Origin: Deltaproteobacteria bacterium
GTDB lineage: Bacteria > Myxococcota_A > Polyangia > GCA-2747355
Length of the DNA stretch: 64,000 nucleotides
Assembly: GCA_020633415.1 (NCBI GenBank)
Contig: JACKDQ010000001.1
Location: 1-64,000 of the forward strand
Direction of reading: 5' to 3'
Part shown: positions 49,927 through 58,190 of the stretch, one piece after another
How the letters are laid out: each line of letters starts with the position of its first letter
Position numbering within the stretch: the stretch's first letter is position 1
Program-made: the position numbers and the translations under genes
The notes under the pieces: model-generated
What the model was told of the DNA's origin: nothing
The model's database searches: none
The model's input: the letters and a program-made list of their open reading frames with translations, nothing else

Positions 49927-50997
49927 CTAGATCTGCTTTGCGCCGACGAGCATGTAGCCGACGACCGTCTCGAGATGCGGATCGAAGCCGCCGATCTCGG
50001 CGAGCTCGCTCGACCCGAGACCGCTCAGCCCGAGTGCGCAGGGAGCCAAGTCCATGTTTGCGCAAAGCAGATAAAGTGTCTGGTACACGCAACCGACTTC
50101 GCGGGCGATCAGAGCGTGGGCGTTGCCTTCGTATTTGTAGCTGACGCGTCCGACGCGGCTAGTGAGTGCGAAGATCAGTGGCTGACCGCCATCTTGTCTT
50201 TCGACGCCGGCCGCGCCCAGGGCGTTGCGGCGGATCTGGCTGACGTGCTGTTCGATGCTCTCGAGCCGTTCGAGTAGGTGACGGGCGGGACAATAGTGAT
50301 AGACGCCGGGCTCGACCGTCTCGAGACCATCTGGCGGTACGATGATGTAGAGCTCGAGCGAATAGGTCGATCCACCCGAGGGATAGGGGCGGCGAATGAT
50401 CTCCATCTGCAGGGTTGTGTTCTCACGGGGGGATTGGGTGTTGCGCATCCCCGACCAGAGCAGCCGACTGAGTTCGGCAAGTGCCAGCGGTCGCTTGGCG
50501 TAGCGGCGGACTGTCTGTCGCAGATCGAGCAGTTGGTCGAGGCTTGCCGGAGCCAGCTCGGCTAGCTGGCGAGGGAGCTCGATCACGCTTGCGTTTTCCC
50601 AGCCCGGGCGAACTGCGGGCGGTGCGCTGACAGACTTCTGGTTGGTCAGTCGACCCACACCGCCTCTGGCCGTTGCCGTGTGCAGCATGTGCCAATAGTC
50701 GTGGACTTCCCACCAGAGCTCTGGTGCTTGTCCGTTTAGGGTGGCGGGCGTTAGCAGTGCGCCGATGTCCAGCAGTTGCTCGACGACGTTTTCAAAGTCC
50801 TCTTGATCCAGTTCAGGAAACTGCTGGACCACGTCGGAGATCTTCTTGGGCGTGCTGAACGCGCTGAGGATGCTGAGGACGATCGGGTCGGTTGTGACCA
50901 CTGGTTCTTTCGCTCGCCCGCTGATGTGGATTTGGCCCCTTCGCCAATTGACGACCGTCAGGTGAGACGTCCACACTTTGCACGTCGGCAGCGTCAC
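49927..50997 (-). CDS. SagB-type FMN-dependent dehydrogenase with N-terminal winged helix
   Basis: 356 aa. About 35-100 is a PqqD/RRE-like winged helix (VLSILSAFSTPKKISDVVQQF...VVEQLLDIGALL). The rest is a nitroreductase-fold SagB/ThcOx domain: LDLRQTVRRYAKRPLALAELSRLLW, RPYPSGGSTYSLELYI, PGVYHYCPARHLL, REVGCVYQTLYLLCANMDLAPCALG. SagB enzymes oxidise azolines to azoles in TOMM pathways with FMN. GTG start at 50997, 5 bp after the MEMO-PaaK gene, with a Shine-Dalgarno (GAAGGA) within the end of that gene, so the two are co-translated. Confidence 0.88.
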   Translation of the reverse strand: MTLPTCKVWTSHLTVVNWRRGQIHISGRAKEPVVTTDPIVLSILSAFSTPKKISDVVQQFPELDQEDFENVVEQLLDIGALLTPATLNGQAPELWWEVHDYWHMLHTATARGGVGRLTNQKSVSAPPAVRPGWENASVIELPRQLAELAPASLDQLLDLRQTVRRYAKRPLALAELSRLLWSGMRNTQSPRENTTLQMEIIRRPYPSGGSTYSLELYIIVPPDGLETVEPGVYHYCPARHLLERLESIEQHVSQIRRNALGAAGVERQDGGQPLIFALTSRVGRVSYKYEGNAHALIAREVGCVYQTLYLLCANMDLAPCALGLSGLGSSELAEIGGFDPHLETVVGYMLVGAKQI

Positions 50998-51002
50998 GCG
51001 CT

Positions 51003-53885
51003 CTATCGGTCCTTCTTCGCCGCAGCTTTTGCTCGTCTAGCGCTCTTCTTGGTCGCCTTCTTTTTCGCTGTTGAAGGGCGCTCTTTCCTAACATGTCGGG
51101 GCAAGCCAGCGGGGATCTCCGCGGGCTTGCCGAGGAAAGCCTCGACGGCTTCCTCGTTCTTTGGCAGGTCGAGCATCATCAGCTTTGCCTTGTTCGAGGG
51201 AAGCTCTAGATGATCAGCCCATCGTACCGATACGCTACGACCGAGCAGACGAGCGAGTGACTCAGCGATCGCGCGGTGATCGATCGCCCGCCGACTGCCG
51301 TATGGAACGAGCGTCAGCCGTGCGCTGTTCTCTCGCACGGCGAGTCGGAAAAAGCGCATTGCCGGTTGCTCTCCGAGCGCTTGATCGATCATGCGGTAGG
51401 TCACCCATTTCCCGCGATGGTCTTTGATCAAGTGGCTCAATCGTCCTTCGAAGGTGAAGGTTGGCGACGGGTGGCCGCAGCGGCAGACCTCTTTGTCGAT
51501 GGTTAGCAGGTCGCCGTTGGCGTAGCGCACGAGTGGTCTGAGCTTTGTGTCTAGCGTGGTGATCAGTGCGGCCCCGGTTTGTCCACGGGGCGCCGCGCGT
51601 CCGCCGCGGTGGACCAACTCGAAGTAGAGATGGCAATCGAGCAAATGCATCTTTCCGGCTGAACAGGTCAGCCCCATATCGCCGAACTCGCTGCTATGCC
51701 ATTGCCTGAGAACCGGCACACCGAATGCTCGCGCGATCACCTCGCGCTGGAACTGCCAAGCGAAACAATGGCCGAGTTGCACCTCTTCAAGGGTTGGGAA
51801 TTTTCTCCCTAACTCTATCGCTCGGCGAGCGAGCTCGGTGACGTAGTTCGGGTCGCCACTGAGTACGCGTGTCTTGCGTTCCTCGAGCAAGTCGAGTGCC
51901 TGGTCCCAGGTGTCGGCGGGTATCTGCGTTGGGTTGATGCCCGGCGAAAAGCCGTTGTCTTTGAGTGCCGGCCAGCGTTGGCGTAGCGTTCCCTTCTGGG
52001 TGTTCAGTACACCGAGATTTGCTGGCCGGCTGACATTCAGCACTTTGACCATTCGCCGCTGCACGATATTGCGTCTCGCAGCCGAACGCAGGTCGTGGAT
52101 CTCACGCTCGACCACGGTCCTTAGCGGTTTAGCGCCTGAGGTTGAAGAGGTCGAGCGCAAGTAGTAGCTGTCCGGGTCCGACTTGGCGATGCGAACGCTG
52201 ATCGGCCGCGTCGAAAACGCCGGCCAGTGATCACGTACCACGTCGGAGTTGACGATCGGCGCGTCGCCGAGGCCCTGGCCATTGATGCGGCCGCGGTAGA
52301 AAGGTGAAGAACGGTTGACCTGCTCGAGTGTTTGGTTGAGCAGGTTGCGCCGAAAGCCTTCGGAGTCTTTTTGATCGACGAGAAAGCCGATAGATTCTAG
52401 TCCATTGACCAGCTCTTCGGCGTCTTGCTGATCGAGTTCAATGTTCCAGCTTGTGCTCAGTCGCTCACAAATCTGATCGAGCGTAGCGAAGCCGAGTTGG
52501 AGCTCGTGCAGCACGGGCAAAACGTCAAGCGGTAGTTCGGTATACCGCGCGTATCGGCGGCTCTGGATGCCGATCGCTGGTCCGCGCACTTCCGAGATGA
52601 TTAGCGTTTGGTCGAGTCGGCGGTCGCACCCGGCAGCGCTCGGGGCGCTGCGTGGCGGATCGATCACACGGTCTGCAGGCGGCAGACCAAGTCCAAAGGC
52701 GATCGCTGCACAGCCGTGGAACTGCCCACCCTCCCAGGCTTGATCGAGGTCGATCTGCGATGCGTTATTCCCATTGAGGATCGTCTCGTGGTCGAGCACT
52801 GTGCCCTCAAGGGGGGTGAAGCCGAACAATGCTGCGAGCGGTTTGCGCGCGCAGTAGTGCTTCGGCATCTGTTGCTCGAGCTCTTCGTGCTTACGCTGGC
52901 AGATGTCGCTGAGAAACCGCTGTTCGTCGGCTTGAGCGCGCCTTACGATCTCGCGGAGCGGCATGCCATGCTTAACGTACTCCCCGCCTTCTCGTTTTCG
53001 GTCGTCATAGTGATGGGTGAGGTCGCCGCTGGCGATCAGGCAGCCGCGGATCGCGCTGTTTCGGCAGAAGGTGGCGAGTTCACGCCCCAGCCGCCTGGCC
53101 ATGGTTGAGTCCATCTTACCAAGCTGAATTGGCACGATGCGCAGTGGGCGGTCTAATTGCTCGGCGAGCAGCTGGAGCGCGTAAGCGTCGGTGAGCCAAG
53201 CGTGCTCGATCAAAAAGCTTGGGTCGTTGGCGCAGAGCGTGAGCTTTTTCGCGCGCGCCTCGAGAAATGCGGTCGTCTTCTTGCAAACATCCACGCGGCC
53301 CAGCGAGGTGAGTACCGCTTTGTTGAGAAAGGACGCTGTCCGGCTGTAGTGAGATGGGCTGACCAGGAAGAACACATCGGGCCAAGTTTCGGCGCCGAGC
53401 GTCGCGTAGATCCGTCCGCACATGTGCGAGGCGCCATGGGGCGAGAGCGCGGCCTGCAATGAGATTCGCGCCGCCCAATCACCGTAGCGCTCCTCGAGAA
53501 ACTGACGACCTTCGTCGATACAGGCCGCGAGGAAGCTCCGCAAGCGGGTCGGTGGTTTTTCGAACAGCGGCACAAGTAGGTCGTCGGGCGAGCGCGCAGC
53601 AAACAATGCGTTGAGCGCTTTCTCGGCCTCAGGGCCTGCGGTCAATCGCGCGTCGGTGAACAGCTGGCGCAGCGCTTCGATATCGCTGCTTTCGATGGCG
53701 AGGCCCCTTCCGGCAAGGCGCTGCTGAATCGTCGGGCTGTCGACGCCGGTATCGACCATTTTGATGACTGGGGCCCATTCTGCCGGCAGGGTGAGTGCCG
53801 AGCCTATTCCGTATTTATCCGAAATCGTGACACTTTCTTTGCTCGCTAACACTTCCACGCCCGGTCGGAACAGGTGGCTCTTCAT
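51003..53885 (-). CDS. MEMO-domain and PaaK-like adenylating enzyme fusion with winged-helix segments
   Basis: About 960 aa. The ATG at 53885 has GGAGGAG 5 nt upstream; a start at 53900 is unlikely. Order: winged helix (about 25-90); MEMO-like domain (about 110-405) with SPHGASHMCG, SPSHYSR, EHAWLTDAY, ASGDLTHHY and YCARKPLAALFGF, so the predicted metal ligands are present (His150, His179, Cys345 in this numbering); a second winged helix (about 440-505); then a PaaK-like ANL domain (about 510-900) with the P-loop RSTSSTSGAKP and later cysteines (CRCGHP). The C-terminus is a Lys/Ala-rich basic tail. Memo proteins are metal-dependent, some oxidative; PaaK enzymes form acyl-adenylates. The combination in a TOMM cluster suggests a tailoring step. 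Confidence 0.8.
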   Translation of the reverse strand: MKSHLFRPGVEVLASKESVTISDKYGIGSALTLPAEWAPVIKMVDTGVDSPTIQQRLAGRGLAIESSDIEALRQLFTDARLTAGPEAEKALNALFAARSPDDLLVPLFEKPPTRLRSFLAACIDEGRQFLEERYGDWAARISLQAALSPHGASHMCGRIYATLGAETWPDVFFLVSPSHYSRTASFLNKAVLTSLGRVDVCKKTTAFLEARAKKLTLCANDPSFLIEHAWLTDAYALQLLAEQLDRPLRIVPIQLGKMDSTMARRLGRELATFCRNSAIRGCLIASGDLTHHYDDRKREGGEYVKHGMPLREIVRRAQADEQRFLSDICQRKHEELEQQMPKHYCARKPLAALFGFTPLEGTVLDHETILNGNNASQIDLDQAWEGGQFHGCAAIAFGLGLPPADRVIDPPRSAPSAAGCDRRLDQTLIISEVRGPAIGIQSRRYARYTELPLDVLPVLHELQLGFATLDQICERLSTSWNIELDQQDAEELVNGLESIGFLVDQKDSEGFRRNLLNQTLEQVNRSSPFYRGRINGQGLGDAPIVNSDVVRDHWPAFSTRPISVRIAKSDPDSYYLRSTSSTSGAKPLRTVVEREIHDLRSAARRNIVQRRMVKVLNVSRPANLGVLNTQKGTLRQRWPALKDNGFSPGINPTQIPADTWDQALDLLEERKTRVLSGDPNYVTELARRAIELGRKFPTLEEVQLGHCFAWQFQREVIARAFGVPVLRQWHSSEFGDMGLTCSAGKMHLLDCHLYFELVHRGGRAAPRGQTGAALITTLDTKLRPLVRYANGDLLTIDKEVCRCGHPSPTFTFEGRLSHLIKDHRGKWVTYRMIDQALGEQPAMRFFRLAVRENSARLTLVPYGSRRAIDHRAIAESLARLLGRSVSVRWADHLELPSNKAKLMMLDLPKNEEAVEAFLGKPAEIPAGLPRHVRKERPSTAKKKATKKSARRAKAAAKKDR

Positions 53886-54053
53886 GCAGCTCCTCCGCAT
53901 ACCCAGATCGACGATGTGCTGGGTCTATTTAGGCTTTCATCGCGTGCGCGGGCTTTAACCTGGCGTAAGCCGCCGACCAAAACGGTCAAACATCCATCCA
54001 GCGCGCTGGCCAGTGCGTGCGCGAGCTGGCCTCGCGGGGGTGGATCTTGCTGC

Positions 54054-55967
54054 TTAGCCGACCAAGCGCCGAAGGTCTCCACGACGGACGGTAATCCGCC
54101 GTGCGTCGAAAAACTCGGCCAGTGGGATGGCGAACTTGCGGCTTTGACCGACGAGCTGCTTGAAGCCGGCCGCGTCGATCGTCTCGTGCTCGCTGAAATG
54201 CTGGCGCAGGCGCCTTTCTAGGTCGTCGACGGCAGAGCGGAAAAAACACAGTTTGCCGACGCGATAAACTTCGCCGGCATCGACGAGCAGGCGCAAGGCG
54301 GCCTCGACGCGCTCGGCAGGAAGGCCAATGCTTTGCGGCAGGTCAGTGACCAAAGGTGGTGCCAGCGCTGCCTGCTCGAGAGTGCTGCGCAGCGCTTGGA
54401 GTATCGGCTGAAGATCCGAACGCAGGCGGCTTTGGTGCGTTGGCAAATAGCAGGTCTGACCATCGACAACCAGTGCATCTTGTTCGACGAGGGTGGCGAT
54501 TACGCTGTCGGCCACCGCTTCGTCGACGCGCAAGCGCGAACGCAGCTCGGCTCGGGGAATTCCCAGAGCCGTCGGCTGCGCGGTGTGGTGCTCGGTGACG
54601 ACCTGCAGCACCTGATCGCGAAGCGCGGCGAAGCGTGGCGCATCGACCAGTTGATCGCGGGCAGCGACTGCAAACAACGCTTGCTTGCCGACCAGCTCGG
54701 CGATCCGTTGCTCGAGTTCTTGACTCGACCACGGCAGTCGAAAGTTGAGCTCGCTGCGCGAGACGATGCCCCCACAAGCGCGAATCTCGAGCTGTAGTCG
54801 CGTTGCGTTTTCGGCGACCGCTAGCTGTTCTAACAGCGCGATCGCTTCGACGTCGCGTCGTCGCAGTCGGCGTGTCGAAATGCGGATCACGCGACCACCG
54901 CCGATGGTCGTGCCGTGGTTCTCGAGCTTGGCGAAGCCGCGCAAGATAAAGTGGTCGTCGACACGCGCGCCGATCGGTCGCTCGAGCCGCAGTTGAGCCA
55001 AAGCGGATTGGCCCGGTTCAAGACGTTTCCCGCTAAGTAGCAGGCAGGAGGCCCGGGTGTGGGCGGTGCCCAGGTGAAACTGCAGCTTGGAGTCCGCCTT
55101 GAGCGCTGGCGCGTGAGCGAGCAGTTTGAGCTCGACTTCGAGCATCGAGGTTGCCGTCATCGAATTGGGCGAAACGGCAACTTCGCCGCGGGAGAGCGCC
55201 TCTTTTGCGATGCCAGGCAAGTTGACTGCAGTTCGTTGGCCGGCCGTGGCAGTTTCGACTTGTTCGCCGTGGACCTGTAGGCGTTTTATCTCGCAGGTCA
55301 AGCCGTTGGGCAGGATCACGATCGGCTCGCCGATGCTGAGTCTTCCGGTTTGCAGCGTACCGGTGACTACTGTACCGAAGCCCTTGATCGAAAATACGCG
55401 GTCGAAGGGTAGGCGCGCGCCGAGGTCACGGCGCTTGTCGTCGATCTTTTCCGCCTGAGCTTCGAGCGCCGGGGCGATCGCCGCGATACCCGCCCCGGTG
55501 TTGGCCGAACAGGGCAAGATCGGGGCGCCGGCGAGAAATGTGCTTTGCAGCAATTGCGCGATATCGGCAGTGACCAGCTCGCGCCAGTCGTCTTCGACCA
55601 GATCGCATTTGGTGAGGACCACGATCCCGGCGCGCACATCGAGCAGCTGGCAGATGTCGAGGTGCTCGCGAGTTTGGGGCATCACCCCCTCGTCTGCGGC
55701 GATGATCAGCATGACCAGGTCGACGCCTCCCGCACCGCTGACCATGCTCTTGACGAAGCGCTCATGGCCGGGAACGTCGACGATGCCGAAGGAAAAGCGC
55801 TCCGTCGTCAATTGTGCGAAGCCGAGTTCGATCGTGATGCCGCGCTTCTGTTCTTCCTTGAGCCGGTCTGTGTTGATACCGGTCAGCGCCTTGACCAGCG
55901 AGGTCTTGCCGTGATCGATGTGGCCGGCGGTGCCGACGATCAGTGGACGCAGCGGTTGTTCGGCCAT
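54054..55967 (-). CDS. selB: Selenocysteine-specific elongation factor SelB
   Basis: 637 aa GTPase that delivers Sec-tRNA(Sec) to UGA codons paired with a SECIS hairpin. G1 is GTAGHIDHGKT, G2 GITIELGF, G3 DVPGHERF, G4 LTKCDL. The EF-Tu-like domains 1-3 are followed by an extended C-terminus of about 260 residues with winged-helix repeats (SRSELNFRLPWSSQELEQRIAEL, IPRAELRSRLRVDEAVADSVI, AGFKQLVGQSRKFAIPLAEF) that bind the SECIS, the feature separating SelB from EF-Tu. It starts 9 bp after the GT-C gene ends. Its presence implies SelA, SelC and SelD elsewhere, and supports Sec at 36312. Confidence 0.95.
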   Translation of the reverse strand: MAEQPLRPLIVGTAGHIDHGKTSLVKALTGINTDRLKEEQKRGITIELGFAQLTTERFSFGIVDVPGHERFVKSMVSGAGGVDLVMLIIAADEGVMPQTREHLDICQLLDVRAGIVVLTKCDLVEDDWRELVTADIAQLLQSTFLAGAPILPCSANTGAGIAAIAPALEAQAEKIDDKRRDLGARLPFDRVFSIKGFGTVVTGTLQTGRLSIGEPIVILPNGLTCEIKRLQVHGEQVETATAGQRTAVNLPGIAKEALSRGEVAVSPNSMTATSMLEVELKLLAHAPALKADSKLQFHLGTAHTRASCLLLSGKRLEPGQSALAQLRLERPIGARVDDHFILRGFAKLENHGTTIGGGRVIRISTRRLRRRDVEAIALLEQLAVAENATRLQLEIRACGGIVSRSELNFRLPWSSQELEQRIAELVGKQALFAVAARDQLVDAPRFAALRDQVLQVVTEHHTAQPTALGIPRAELRSRLRVDEAVADSVIATLVEQDALVVDGQTCYLPTHQSRLRSDLQPILQALRSTLEQAALAPPLVTDLPQSIGLPAERVEAALRLLVDAGEVYRVGKLCFFRSAVDDLERRLRQHFSEHETIDAAGFKQLVGQSRKFAIPLAEFFDARRITVRRGDLRRLVG

Positions 55968-55976
55968 CGCTGCAGT

Positions 55977-58154
55977 CTAGCGCAGCTTCTTGTCGTGATG
56001 CCACCGCAGCCAGCGTTGAGCTCCCTGGGGGCGGAAGCGGTAGCCGTGTGCCCAGCCGAGCGGGCCGCTGGCCACCGGGACAAAAATCCGTGGTTGTTCA
56101 CGCATCCAGCGATCCTCGAAGGACTGCGGCTCGAGGCTAGCGACGCGATCGACGCGGGCGTCGATCAGCCGTTTGAGCCACGCAGGAAAGCTCGCTTGGC
56201 GCTGCAGCGCTTGATGCTGACGATAGTCGATCAACTTGCCGCTCTCGCTGGGCGGCACGTAGATCACTTGGTTTTGCAGCCGCGAACCATAGAAGGGCTG
56301 TCGGACCCAGTTGTGACCGATGCCGTCGAAGCCAGCGACGAGCGCGATTCTCAGACTGCGTTTCGGGCGATCAAAGTGCTCAGCGACGGCGATGCTGGCG
56401 TTGTAGGGCGGCCAATTGGGGTGGATTTCGTAGGAGAGCTTCCAGGGGGTTAGCTTGGGGAGCAGTCGGCGCGATGCGCGATAGATCGGATAGCGATGAA
56501 GCTGGCGCTGCGCGGTCAGCGCGACGAAGAACAGCGCTACGACGATCAATGCTGCTAGCAGGGCAAGTGGTCGTCTGCGCTTGCTGCCGAGCCGTCGCCA
56601 GGCAAGTCGGGCGAGCAATGTCGCGACTGCGGCGAGCAACAGCCAGGGTGCGATCGCAACGATCGCTGCGAGGTCAGCATCGCTGATCCCCAACGGTACG
56701 CTGAGCGCGGTATTGATCGCCAACGCGCCGAGCAACAATCCCCGTCGATGCGTGCTGGCGCTACCGGCAGCGGCGAGCATGGTGACTGTGGCGGTCAGCG
56801 CGCAGAGAAAGCGTCCGCTGATCTCGTGCCAGAATACGCGCTGGGCAAGCATGTTGGGCGAAAAGTATCCCCAGAGCAGCGCGAGCGAGCTGCCGAACAA
56901 CAGCAAGAGCAGCGCGCGCTGATCGGGGCGACGAAGTCGACCGATCGCCGGCGCGATCGCTAGCGGGAGCAGCAGCAGCGCCGTCGGTCCCAAGTTAAGG
57001 TGCTCGAGGCCGGTTCCCGGGGCGATCGTCAACGACCACAAGAGCTGCTTCCAGTCGCTGATCGCATGCGGCAAGAGGCGAGCTTTAAGCAGCTGCGCCA
57101 GCTCGGCGTTGCCGGCGAGCAGCTGATGACCGCTGACGCTGACACCGAGTGGATAGAGCGGATTGCCGGTCTCGATCCAGGCCCGTACATAGCCGAGTAG
57201 GCCGATCGCGGCTGGGATGATCAGCGCGGCTAGCGTTGCGCTGAGGCTGTGTTGGCGCCGATAGATCAGCAGCAGCAGGGCGGCGCCGAGCACAGCTGGG
57301 CCATAGGAAATCTGCGTCGCGGTTGCCAGGGCGAGTCCGGCGATGGCGATCGCCGCGCTCAGTGCACGGCGATCGGTACAGGCCTGGCCGAGCAGTGCCG
57401 CGCCGCAAAGGAAGCAGGCCAACGCGAGGTTGTTGACGTAGCAGGCGGAAAAGAAATTGCTCACTGCGGGGGTCATCGCCACGACCAGGGCGGCGATGCC
57501 GGCGCTCGGGCGCGGTGCGCGCAAGAGCCGCGCGCAGCTATAAGCGCCGAGGACGATCGCGAGCCAGATCAGCGCGTTGATCGGCGCGAGCCAAGTTGTG
57601 GTTCGCGTGCAAAGCATCGCCCAGGCCCAGACGCTGTCGCCAACCAATGGATAGTACTCGTAGTAACGCCAGGCGTCGGGGGCGAGTTGGGGCTCGAGGT
57701 TGCCGGCGTTGAGCCAGCCAACGGCGCGTGGCAGGTGATAGGTCAACGAATCCCAAGCCAAGGGAGGGGCGACCAGTCCACGCAGAAAGCGAGCGCCGAT
57801 CACCAGCGCGACCAGTAGCAGTACCCAACGTGCGACGCGGTGACGGAGCAGCGAGTGTAGCGCCGAACGCAAGGCGCCGATGTCCGCAGCAATCGGCAAG
57901 CGTGGGAGCATCCGCCAGGCCGGCAGGCTGCAGAGCAGCGCAGCGCTCAAGGCGTAGGGTGCGAAGAACAGACCGAGCGCAGTGAGCAGGAAAAACAGCG
58001 CCGTCAACAGCCAGAGGGCGCCGACAAAGGCGGCCGACCAGCGGAGCGAACGCGCAGCATCGGGCAGCAGTCGATAGCTGCCCGCGTAAGCCGTCAGCGC
58101 GATCAGCAGGACGAGAGCGCTTTGTGCGAGGTTTCTGCCGATATCCTCGATCAT
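55977..58154 (-). CDS. GT-C-fold glycosyltransferase-like integral membrane protein
   Basis: About 725 aa with ten or more transmembrane helices. The motif PPLAWDSLTYHLPRAVGWLN near residue 145, with an Asp before an aromatic/His-rich loop, is characteristic of GT39/PMT_2-like enzymes that use lipid-phosphate sugars in the periplasm. The C-terminal 160 residues form a soluble domain (SRRLLPKLTPWKLSYEIHPNWPPYN). ATG at 58154 is preferred over GTG at 58169. It precedes selB by 9 bp, so these share a transcript. Acceptor and donor unknown. Confidence 0.7.
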   Translation of the reverse strand: MIEDIGRNLAQSALVLLIALTAYAGSYRLLPDAARSLRWSAAFVGALWLLTALFFLLTALGLFFAPYALSAALLCSLPAWRMLPRLPIAADIGALRSALHSLLRHRVARWVLLLVALVIGARFLRGLVAPPLAWDSLTYHLPRAVGWLNAGNLEPQLAPDAWRYYEYYPLVGDSVWAWAMLCTRTTTWLAPINALIWLAIVLGAYSCARLLRAPRPSAGIAALVVAMTPAVSNFFSACYVNNLALACFLCGAALLGQACTDRRALSAAIAIAGLALATATQISYGPAVLGAALLLLIYRRQHSLSATLAALIIPAAIGLLGYVRAWIETGNPLYPLGVSVSGHQLLAGNAELAQLLKARLLPHAISDWKQLLWSLTIAPGTGLEHLNLGPTALLLLPLAIAPAIGRLRRPDQRALLLLLFGSSLALLWGYFSPNMLAQRVFWHEISGRFLCALTATVTMLAAAGSASTHRRGLLLGALAINTALSVPLGISDADLAAIVAIAPWLLLAAVATLLARLAWRRLGSKRRRPLALLAALIVVALFFVALTAQRQLHRYPIYRASRRLLPKLTPWKLSYEIHPNWPPYNASIAVAEHFDRPKRSLRIALVAGFDGIGHNWVRQPFYGSRLQNQVIYVPPSESGKLIDYRQHQALQRQASFPAWLKRLIDARVDRVASLEPQSFEDRWMREQPRIFVPVASGPLGWAHGYRFRPQGAQRWLRWHHDKKLR

Positions 58155-58190
58155 CGTCGGCGCGCCCACCGTGAGGCGACGTGCACCCTA

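Noticed and set aside
49802..50092. 96-codon minus-strand ORF ending in MDKKKTDQ before the YcaO fusion
   Set aside because: Most of it is a shadow of the SagB gene; the last eight codons overlap the YcaO start but have no core-like residues, so it is not a likely precursor peptide.
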